From the NCBI GenBank assembly GCA_035701285.1, contig DASSNT010000053.1, positions 1 through 37,935 on the forward strand: a stretch of 37,935 nt of DNA. Reading direction: 5' to 3'. Position 1 is the stretch's first letter. Every line of letters begins with the position of its first letter. The translations under genes were made by a program, and so were the position numbers. This document shows, piece by piece, positions 1 to 5,955 of this stretch. Source of the stretch: DASSBR01 sp035701285. GTDB lineage: Bacteria; Pseudomonadota; Gammaproteobacteria; Natronospirales; DASSBR01. The notes under the pieces are model-generated. The model saw nothing but the letters and a program-made list of their open reading frames with translations, did no database searches and had not been told where the DNA came from.

Positions 1-182
<182 letters not shown>

Positions 183-269
183 TATAACCCCAAGCGGTTT
201 GTTTGGGAACAATACTGTCGTCGTTTCAGGCGGCATGCGATCAGAGTCAACAACATTCTGAATTCTTTG

Positions 270-325
270 TGTAGGAGCGGCGCCGGCCGCGATTAATTGA
301 ATCGCGAGCAACGCTCGCTCCTGCA
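270..325. repeat. REP-like palindromic element in the 23S-5S spacer
   Basis: The outer arms TGTAGGA (270-276) and TCCTGCA (319-325) pair with one G-U. Inside are two hairpins: GCGGC/GCCGC around GCCG (277-290) and GCGAGC/GCTCGC around AAC (304-318). An alternative stem GCGATT/AATCGC (289-305) competes with them. The GTAGGAGCGG...GCTCGCTCCTGC shape resembles intergenic REP/BIME-type repeats common in Pseudomonas and Xanthomonadaceae; that likeness is from memory. The remainder of the spacer (183-269 and 326-332) shows no tRNA. Confidence 0.6.
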
Positions 326-332
326 GCCGGTT

Positions 333-451
333 TGCCTGGCGGCCATAGCGAGTGGGAACCACCCGATCCCATCCCGAACTCGGAAGTGAAACTGCTCAGC
401 GCCGATGATAGTGTGGGGTCTCCCCATGTGAAAGTAGGACACTGCCAGGCA
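333..451 (+). rRNA. rrf: 5S ribosomal RNA
   Basis: A 119-base stretch has the 5S hallmarks. Its ends TGCCTGGCGG and CTGCCAGGCA pair to form helix I. The internal ACCCGATCCCATCCCGAACT block is the conserved helix II-III region, and GATGATAGTGTGGGG followed by GTGAAAGTAGGAC matches the loop E and helix IV-V region. It lies about 150 bases after the 23S end on the same strand and is followed by a strong terminator, so it closes the operon. No tRNA is seen after it. Confidence 0.97.
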
Positions 452-460
452 TTTAAATCA

Positions 461-498
461 AAGCCTCTCACGCCAATCGCGCGTGAGAGGCTTTTTTT
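461..498 (+). terminator. rho-independent terminator of the rRNA operon
   Basis: A 13-bp perfect stem (AAGCCTCTCACGC at 461-473, GCGTGAGAGGCTT at 481-493) encloses a 7-base loop and runs into seven T residues. It lies just after the 5S gene. It also sits 3' of the convergent dehalogenase gene, but the opposite strand has a weaker T tract, so its main role is to end rRNA transcription. Confidence 0.9.
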
Positions 499-501
499 AT
501 T

Positions 502-1185
502 TTAGCTCGAACCAAACTTCGAGATGATCTGATCTGCAGCGTCGGCCAAGTCGTCCGCCACAATGAGCGGCTGCTCAAATGTCGACAACCAGACTTGTCC
601 GGGACGTCGCAAAAATGTGCCGCCGCAGCCGGCATGCATGGCGCCTAGAACATCCCAGTCATGCGCGGCAATCATCATCAGGTCGCCAATCGCCATATCC
701 AGTTCCTGCGCGGCCATCTGATACGGCTCCGGCGCCGGCTTATATCGCCTCGACGGCTCCACCGACATGATCTTGTCGAATAGCGGCGCCAACTCCGAGC
801 GTTCCATTTGCTGGCGGACGCTGTCCGGCGCCGAGTTGGTCAGCACAGCCAAGCGGAAGCCTGCGTCCTTCAACCGCGACAAGGCCGCTTTCACCTCCGG
901 ATACGGCGGCAGCTTCCCAACAAGACCGATAATGTCTTGCTTTGTCGTCGCTGCCAACCGGATCTCTCGCTCCGCGGCGACCTTGTCCAACGCGGCATCG
1001 GCGAGCGTGCTGAAGTCGCTGTAGCCGCCGGCCAGACTTATGGCCATGGACGTGCGCAGCAGTTCGTCAAGCCACAGCTGGCGGCCTGTCGCCGTGCCAA
1101 AAGCCTCCTCGAACTTCGGATCGAGCACACTCAAATCGAGCAGAGTACCGTTAGAATCGAAAACGAGTGCAGGCTGTACAGACAT
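502..1185 (-). CDS. HAD-family hydrolase, type II haloacid dehalogenase-like
   Basis: The 227-residue protein matches the length of type II (S)-2-haloacid dehalogenases. Near the N-terminus FDSNGTLLD supplies the nucleophilic Asp (HAD motif I; the usual family form is FDxxGTL). Motif II is VLTNSA around residue 118, the motif III Lys lies in RRYKPAPEPY, and the C-terminal MIAAHDWDVLGAMHAG resembles the AAHxWDxxGA segment of this subfamily. Such enzymes hydrolyse the carbon-halogen bond of 2-haloacids in the cytoplasm, but many relatives act on other small substrates, so the natural substrate is unknown. The gene runs toward the rRNA terminator and is divergent from the ctlX-like gene. The ATG at 1185 has AAGGT shortly upstream. 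Confidence 0.85.
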   Translation of the reverse strand: MSVQPALVFDSNGTLLDLSVLDPKFEEAFGTATGRQLWLDELLRTSMAISLAGGYSDFSTLADAALDKVAAEREIRLAATTKQDIIGLVGKLPPYPEVKAALSRLKDAGFRLAVLTNSAPDSVRQQMERSELAPLFDKIMSVEPSRRYKPAPEPYQMAAQELDMAIGDLMMIAAHDWDVLGAMHAGCGGTFLRRPGQVWLSTFEQPLIVADDLADAADQIISKFGSS

Positions 1186-1292
1186 CGGACCTTACCGTTT
1201 GCGTGAATCAGTACTATCCTCCACGCGTCTACTGTGGCCGCAATCCGGGTGATTGCGTAAACTATCCGCCCGCGACCTTCAACAGATATTCC

Positions 1293-2225
1293 ATGCACGA
1301 GCGACAGACAACCAATACGGTGTTGATGATTCGACCCGCCCGGTTCCGTTCCAATCCACAGACCGCGGCAAGCAATGCCTTTCAGCAGGCGGACGCCGAT
1401 CACGATGCCGCCGCCGTCCAACAGCTGGCGGAGCAGGAGTTCGAGGCGCTGGCGAACGCATTAAAGAATGCCGGCGTTAATGTGCTCATCTATGCCGACA
1501 CGCCGTCGCCGGACAAGCCGGATGCCGTGTTCCCGAATAACTGGCTCAGCACCCATGCCGATGGCTCCGTCGTGCTTTACCCCATGCAGGCCGGGAACCG
1601 GCGGATCGAACGCCGCCCCGACATCGTCGCGAACCTCGCGGCAGCCAATGGCTTCAACGTCGGCAGCACGATCGACCTGTCGGATGCCGAGCAGCAGGAA
1701 GCGTTTCTCGAAGGCACCGGCAGCATGGTGCTGGACCGGGCCAACCGCATCGTCTACGCCTGCCTGTCGCCACGTACCCACCGCAGCACGCTCGAACGCT
1801 GGTGTACGCATTTCAGTTATGAAGCTGTAACCTTCTCGGCGCTCAGCAACGGCCAGCCGATCTACCATACCAACGTCATGATGAGTGTCGGCGAGCGCCA
1901 GGCGATTGTCTGCCTTGCATCCATCCAATCGGATGGCGAACGGGAACAGGTGCGCTCGCGGCTCGAGGCGACAGGGCACGAAATCGTCGACATCACGCCG
2001 GCGCAGATGAACGCATTCGCCGGCAACATGCTCGAGCTGACGAGCGCCGACGGCCGCGCCGTCATCGTCATGAGCCAGCGGGCGTACGATTCGCTCGACG
2101 ACGCGCAGCGAGCGCAAATCAGCCGACACGCACGCATCGTCAGCGTACCGATTACCACCATCGAAGATCATGCCGGCGGCGGCGTCCGCTGCATGCTGGC
2201 GGAAATCTTTTTGCCACGGGATTAG
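1293..2225 (+). CDS. ctlX: Citrulline utilization hydrolase CtlX-like (guanidino-modifying enzyme superfamily)
   Basis: The 310-residue protein belongs to the pentein fold of arginine deiminases and amidinotransferases. It opens with VLMIRPARF and carries DAVFPNNWLSTH (substrate loop), EGTGSMVLDR, the catalytic His192 in IYHTNVMMSVG and the catalytic Cys300 in GGGVRCMLAEIF. This set and the length fit the CtlX family, described as hydrolysing citrulline to ornithine, carbon dioxide and ammonia; the substrate is inferred. An in-frame GTG/TTG extension to 1167 exists but would run into the promoter space of the divergent HAD gene and lacks family similarity, so the ATG at 1293 was chosen. It is first in a tight run: the thioesterase starts 2 bases after its stop. 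A second pentein hydrolase lies at 10904. Confidence 0.85.
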   Translation: MHERQTTNTVLMIRPARFRSNPQTAASNAFQQADADHDAAAVQQLAEQEFEALANALKNAGVNVLIYADTPSPDKPDAVFPNNWLSTHADGSVVLYPMQAGNRRIERRPDIVANLAAANGFNVGSTIDLSDAEQQEAFLEGTGSMVLDRANRIVYACLSPRTHRSTLERWCTHFSYEAVTFSALSNGQPIYHTNVMMSVGERQAIVCLASIQSDGEREQVRSRLEATGHEIVDITPAQMNAFAGNMLELTSADGRAVIVMSQRAYDSLDDAQRAQISRHARIVSVPITTIEDHAGGGVRCMLAEIFLPRD

Positions 2226-2227
2226 CC

Positions 2228-2689
2228 ATGGACAAGTCACTGCAGGAAACCTACGCTCCCCACAATGCCTGTTTCGGCTGCGGGCCCTCGAACGAAAAAG
2301 GGCTGCGGATTCGCAGTTTTCCGGAGGGCGACGAGGTGGTCGCCGAGTGGCGGCCGGCCTCTCACCACGAGGCTTTCCCCGGCGTGCTGAACGGCGGCAT
2401 CATCGGCTCGCTGCTCGACTGCCATTCCAACTGGACCGCCGCATGGAGCCTGATGCGTCGCGCGGGTGAGGAACGCCCGCCTTGCACTGTCACCGCCGAC
2501 TACAGCATCAAGCTGCTCCGGCCGACGCCGACGGACCAGCCGCTGCACCTTCGCGCCCGGGTGGCCGATATCGCCGACGACCGCGCGACCATCGACGCCG
2601 AGTTATCCGCCGGCGGCAAAGTCTGCGCGACCTGCCGCGGCACATTCATGGCCGTCAAGCCCGGACATCCGGCTTATCATCGTTGGTAA
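2228..2689 (+). CDS. PaaI-family hotdog thioesterase
   Basis: The 153-residue protein has the single hotdog-domain pattern of PaaI-type acyl-CoA thioesterases. The N-terminal CFGCGPSNEKGL motif is typical of the subgroup whose members begin with a Cys-rich CxGCG turn. The HHEAFPGVLNGGIIGSLLDC stretch is the central helix region, with Asn/Gly where the family has its catalytic NGG. TADYSIKLLRPTPTD is the following strand pair. It would hydrolyse an acyl-CoA or aryl-CoA in the cytoplasm; the substrate cannot be told. It starts 2 bases after the ctlX stop, so translational coupling is likely, and the nitroreductase follows after 21 bases. Confidence 0.87.
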   Translation: MDKSLQETYAPHNACFGCGPSNEKGLRIRSFPEGDEVVAEWRPASHHEAFPGVLNGGIIGSLLDCHSNWTAAWSLMRRAGEERPPCTVTADYSIKLLRPTPTDQPLHLRARVADIADDRATIDAELSAGGKVCATCRGTFMAVKPGHPAYHRW

Positions 2690-2710
2690 TCGGTGAAGGA
2701 TCATAGCTGC

Positions 2711-3766
2711 ATGGACGCAGTCACCAGGGAAGCACTACTGCGCGCGGCCGTAGCCGCCCCGTCGGCCGACAACTCGCAACCCTGGCTCTTCCACTGGGAG
2801 GGCGATCAGCTCGATCTGGGGATTGATCCCCGCCGCTCCGGCGGGGTTTCAGATGCCCGTCACGTCCTCAGCGACCTTGCGGTTGGCGCTTGCCTGGAGA
2901 ATATCCTCATCGGCGGCCGCTCGCTCGGTTACGACGCCGACGTCCAGTTCTTTGTCACGAACGACGAACTGTGGCCCGTCCGACTGAACTGGCACAAGGT
3001 CGAACCCACGGATGAGGCTTTGGCTGGGGCCATTGCCGAGCGGCACACCGACCGCCGCTTCCCGTGGCGCGGACCATTCATCGCAGAGGATCGGGTGCGA
3101 CTCGCTGAGCAGGCCGCGCGGGTTGATGCGCGTTTGCAATGGCTGGACGAGAAGGCCACCCGGCGACAGGCCTCGCGCATTCTTCACCGGGCGGAAACGT
3201 TGAGGTTCAAGAGTCCGCGACTGCACGCGGAACTCTTTTCGAGCGTTCGCTTCGACGCCGGCTGGAATGCCGTCGTTCCTGAAGGACTGTCGCCCGCGGC
3301 GTTAGCCGTTGAAGCGCCGGCAAAGCCCCTCTTCCAGGCGCTGCGCAAGCCCGCCGTGATGTCCGCCTTCAATCGGCTCGGCGCGGCCCAGCTGCTCGGC
3401 TTCCGTTCGGCTGTCCTGCCGGCCCGCCTGTCTCCCGGCCTCTGTCTGCTTGCGACTGGCGGAACGGAGCGGCGTCATATCATCAGCGCCGGTCGCGCGC
3501 TGGAGCGCGTATGGCTGGAGGCCACCTGCCGGGGACTGGCTCTGCAGCCCTTTGCCGCCGCGGGCATCATGGCGCTCGGCTTCCTGTTCGTCGAGCCCGA
3601 GCTGCGGGCCGATGTTGCCGGGCTACAGGCGGCAATGCGCAACCTGTGCCCCGATGCGCATGGCATCCTTTTCCTGCGGCTGGGGCGAACTCGTTCGCCT
3701 GTTCGTTGGCGTAGCGGCCGCCGGAAAGAAGCCGACGGCGCGGTGTCGGAATCCTTTACAGTCTGA
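2711..3766 (+). CDS. Nitroreductase-fold FMN oxidoreductase (Acg-like)
   Basis: The 351-residue protein begins DAVTREALLRAAVAAPSADN and continues SQPWLF, the FMN-phosphate-binding segment of nitroreductases (usual form APSxxNxQPW). RHTDRRFPW (about residues 110-118) and the late LEATCRGLALQPFAAAG (near 275) match the Acg/Rv3131-type branch, in which two half-domains sit in one chain. Such proteins are FMN-binding, but several Acg-type members are thought to sequester flavin rather than catalyse, so activity is open. The ATG at 2711 has GAAGGA 10 bases upstream; a GTG at 2693 is the alternative. It ends the ctlX run. The basic tail after about residue 325 (RSPVRWRSGRRK) is outside the usual domain. 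Confidence 0.8.
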   Translation: MDAVTREALLRAAVAAPSADNSQPWLFHWEGDQLDLGIDPRRSGGVSDARHVLSDLAVGACLENILIGGRSLGYDADVQFFVTNDELWPVRLNWHKVEPTDEALAGAIAERHTDRRFPWRGPFIAEDRVRLAEQAARVDARLQWLDEKATRRQASRILHRAETLRFKSPRLHAELFSSVRFDAGWNAVVPEGLSPAALAVEAPAKPLFQALRKPAVMSAFNRLGAAQLLGFRSAVLPARLSPGLCLLATGGTERRHIISAGRALERVWLEATCRGLALQPFAAAGIMALGFLFVEPELRADVAGLQAAMRNLCPDAHGILFLRLGRTRSPVRWRSGRRKEADGAVSESFTV

Positions 3767-3856
3767 CCTGCCAAGCGGGCAGAAGCGGCTCCTTTTGCAC
3801 ATCATTTCTGCGTATAGCGGCGCCGAATCAAAGGCTTACGCTCACTGCAATCAGCT

Positions 3857-3872
3857 TGGCATGCATTTTGCT
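3857..3872 (+). promoter_or_regulatory. Sigma-54 (RpoN) promoter of the first PEP-CTERM gene
   Basis: TGGCATGCATTTTGCT carries the -24 GG (3858-3859) and -12 GC (3870-3871) exactly ten bases apart and matches the consensus TGGCACGnnnnTTGCW at all but one defined position. Transcription would start near 3883. The element TGCAAGGACAC (3884-3894) begins 12 bases after the GC, exactly as in the second copy at 5045. PEP-CTERM genes are known to be controlled by RpoN with the PrsK/PrsR two-component pair; applying this here is inference. Confidence 0.85.
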
Positions 3873-3919
3873 TCCTATACAGGTGCAAGGACACAAACAC
3901 GCATTCAAAGGAGAATGAC

Positions 3920-4702
3920 ATGCGACACTTAAAAACAGCAGCAATTTTGACTGGCGCTATCGGCGGCGCATTGCTGATGGCGGGCCAGGCAGTCGCCGAT
4001 CCGATTACCGTCGACGGCATCACCTTCGAAGAAGGCGCGATCTTCCAGAGCGCGCAGCTTTACGAAGACATGGTGCAGGCGCCGGGCGACATGCTGAGCG
4101 GCTTTGGCAGGATCGACTCCATTAACGGCAACATCGACTATTGCGCAAACGGTGGGGCCGGTAGCTGTGAGTTGACCTTCAGCTTCAGCGGCTATGAGAC
4201 GACTTTCCTCGATGCCGACGAGGCGCACTTCACCGGCGGTGTGGTTCAGTTCTATGCGGACGGAAGTGCCAACTTCGACCCGAGCAACGGCGCGACGGCG
4301 ACTGACGGCACGCTGTTCCTCGACACGGTCGGCCACACGTTCATGGGCACTGACGGCAGCACCGGCACGCTGCTCGCGAGCGCGAAGACCGGCGACTTCA
4401 CCACCAGCCAGTTCCAGGGCCATGGCTCCGGTCTGCTGGACGTAGTCGGTGGCGACGCGATGGCGTACTTCGACAGCAACATCTTCGATGACCACATCGA
4501 TGGTACCGAGGGTGCTGACCTGCAGTTCATCAGCGACTTCTCGCCGAACTCCTGCGAAAACACCGGCACCAACCAGCCGATTTGCGGTTCGGGCACGCTC
4601 AAGGGTAGCGTTACCGCTGTTCCGGAGCCGAGCACGCTGGGCCTGATGGGCTTGGGTCTGCTGGGACTGGGCTTTGCCACCCGTCGCCGTCGCCGCGGCT
4701 AA
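3920..4702 (+). CDS. PEP-CTERM sorting-signal protein (first of a tandem pair)
   Basis: The 260-residue secreted protein has a signal peptide (about residues 1-26: MRHLKTAAILTGAIGG, then ending AVADP). A Gly/Asp/Thr-rich beta-type body follows, with four cysteines in two pairs (DYCANGGAGSC; NSCENTGTNQPIC). The tail from residue 234 begins VPEPSTLGLMGLG and ends in a run of five arginines. That tail is the tripartite PEP-CTERM signal, known to be recognised and cleaved by an exosortase in the inner membrane, delivering the protein to the surface or exopolysaccharide. No exosortase is in the window. The start has a strong AAAGGAGA site (3907-3914). A sigma-54 promoter precedes and a terminator follows, so the gene is a single transcription unit. 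The body matches no family I recognise. Confidence 0.92.
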   Translation: MRHLKTAAILTGAIGGALLMAGQAVADPITVDGITFEEGAIFQSAQLYEDMVQAPGDMLSGFGRIDSINGNIDYCANGGAGSCELTFSFSGYETTFLDADEAHFTGGVVQFYADGSANFDPSNGATATDGTLFLDTVGHTFMGTDGSTGTLLASAKTGDFTTSQFQGHGSGLLDVVGGDAMAYFDSNIFDDHIDGTEGADLQFISDFSPNSCENTGTNQPICGSGTLKGSVTAVPEPSTLGLMGLGLLGLGFATRRRRRG

Positions 4703-4736
4703 TAAGTAACAGCCCGACGAGGGCTTAGGCAAACAG

Positions 4737-4773
4737 GCGCCGCTCCAACTATGTGGAGCGGCGCTTTTTTTTT
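4737..4773 (+). terminator. Rho-independent terminator after the first PEP-CTERM gene
   Basis: A perfect 11-bp stem, GCGCCGCTCCA (4737-4747) with TGGAGCGGCGC (4754-4764), has a 6-base loop and is followed by nine T residues. It starts 34 bases after the stop codon and separates the two PEP-CTERM transcription units. Confidence 0.93.
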
Positions 4774-5017
4774 GTGAATCTGTCGAAATTTCTTACAGCC
4801 AATTCCGCCCTTGACGTGACCCCTTTCACACAACTGTTCAAGCCGTGAGTCATAACACCGCGTATTTGGGACGGTCGGAGCGGTGCCGTCGATTGACTTT
4901 ACAGCCGAGCCCTCGATCCGGAGATAACCCTCTCCGAGATCGGCGCAGAATATGAAAAGCAAAACTATCCTCGTAAAACCATGAACTTACGTAATTTTAT
5001 TGACAAACGCGTGGGCC

Positions 5018-5033
5018 TGGCACGGCTCTTGCT
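5018..5033 (+). promoter_or_regulatory. Sigma-54 (RpoN) promoter of the second PEP-CTERM gene
   Basis: TGGCACGGCTCTTGCT matches the sigma-54 consensus TGGCACGnnnnTTGCW at every defined position, with GG (5019-5020) and GC (5031-5032) ten bases apart. The predicted start is near 5044, and TGCAAGGACAC (5045-5055) sits at the same offset as in the first copy. A 35-base leader then leads to the AGGAGA site of the second PEP-CTERM gene. Confidence 0.9.
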
Positions 5034-5089
5034 ACGTATCGGGTTGCAAGGACACGAAGTTACTAATCATGCTTGAACAGGAGAATGAG

Positions 5090-5887
5090 ATGCGAAACAT
5101 CAAGAAAGCGGCAATATTGACCGGCGCAGTCGGCGGCGCCCTGCTCCTGGCCGGCCAGGCGGTGGCCGACCCGGTCACGGTGGACGGTATCCAGTGGCAG
5201 AAGGGCGCAATTTTCCAAAGTGCGCAGCTATACGAAAATTTCGTCAGCCAGAGCGGGGACGAACTCAGCGGCTTCGGTCGGATTGACGCCATTAACGGCG
5301 GCATCGACTATTGCGCAAATGGCGGCCCCGGTAGCTGTGAGCTCACCTTCAGCTTCAGCGGCTATATGGCACAGGATTTCTCGATGAACCAGGTGACATT
5401 CACCGGGGGCGTCGTCACCTTCTATGCCGACTCAAGCCCCAACTTCGACCCGAGTAACGGCGCCACCGCGACCGATGGTGCGCTCTTCCTCGACACGGTG
5501 GGTCACACCTTCACGGGCACCGACGGCCGCACGGGAACGTTACTGGCGAGCGCGCGGACCGGCGACTTCACGAGTGACCAGTTCCAGGGGCATGGCGCGG
5601 GTTTACTTGACGTCGTTGGCGGCGACGCCATGGCGTTTTTCGACAGCAATGTCTTTAACGACCACATCGATGGCACCGAGGGCGCGGACCTGCAGTTCAT
5701 CAGCGATTTCTCGCCGAACTCCTGTGAGAACACCGGTACCAGCCAGCCGATCTGCGGCTCCGGCACCTTGAAGGCCGAAGCGTCATCCGGCGGACCGGTG
5801 AGCGTTCCGGAACCGGGCGCTCTTGGCCTGATGGGTCTCGGCTTGCTCGGTATCGGCTTCGCCACCCGTCGTCGCCGTCGTCGCTGA
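5090..5887 (+). CDS. PEP-CTERM sorting-signal protein (second of a tandem pair)
   Basis: The 265-residue paralogue of the gene at 3920 is alike along its whole length. It has the same signal peptide (MRNIKKAAILTGAVGG, ending AVADP), the same four cysteines, and long identical blocks such as SNGATATDG and DGTEGADLQFISDFSPNSCE. The tail from about residue 239 is VPEPGALGLMGLG plus a polyarginine end. The start is ATG 5090 with CAGGAG (5078-5083). An earlier in-frame TTG at 5000 is rejected because it lies upstream of the sigma-54 promoter. The paralogues differ most near residues 93-100 and in a short SSGGP insertion before the sorting signal. Exosortase processing is inferred from the family. 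Confidence 0.92.
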   Translation: MRNIKKAAILTGAVGGALLLAGQAVADPVTVDGIQWQKGAIFQSAQLYENFVSQSGDELSGFGRIDAINGGIDYCANGGPGSCELTFSFSGYMAQDFSMNQVTFTGGVVTFYADSSPNFDPSNGATATDGALFLDTVGHTFTGTDGRTGTLLASARTGDFTSDQFQGHGAGLLDVVGGDAMAFFDSNVFNDHIDGTEGADLQFISDFSPNSCENTGTSQPICGSGTLKAEASSGGPVSVPEPGALGLMGLGLLGIGFATRRRRRR

Positions 5888-5905
5888 TTCAGTCGACGAG
5901 CAGGC

Positions 5906-5941
5906 AAAAAAAAACGCCGCCCCGAGGGCGGCGTTTTTTTT
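5906..5941. terminator. Bidirectional rho-independent terminator
   Basis: A 9-bp stem, ACGCCGCCC (5914-5922) with GGGCGGCGT (5926-5934), has a 3-base loop and is flanked by nine A on the left (5906-5914) and eight T on the right (5934-5941). It can end transcription of the PEP-CTERM gene from the left and of the FG-GAP gene (stop at 5956) from the right. Confidence 0.92.
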
Positions 5942-5955
5942 GCTTCAGTGGAAGC

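Larger units (their letters stand above)
4703..5089. other. Intergenic region between the two PEP-CTERM genes
   Basis: It holds a terminator at 4737-4773, then about 245 bases of comparatively AT-rich sequence with no credible gene, then the sigma-54 promoter at 5018 and a 46-base leader. Sigma-54 promoters need an upstream activator site, and 4774-5017 is the natural place for it, but I see no clear inverted repeat to nominate. An open frame from a TTG at 5000 is only an extension of the downstream gene through its own promoter. Confidence 0.7.

Noticed and set aside
3754..4904. CTTTACAG upstream of both PEP-CTERM promoters (3754-3761, 4897-4904) as activator sites
   Set aside because: It is only eight bases, at different distances from the promoters (104 and 122), and the first copy lies in the nitroreductase coding end.
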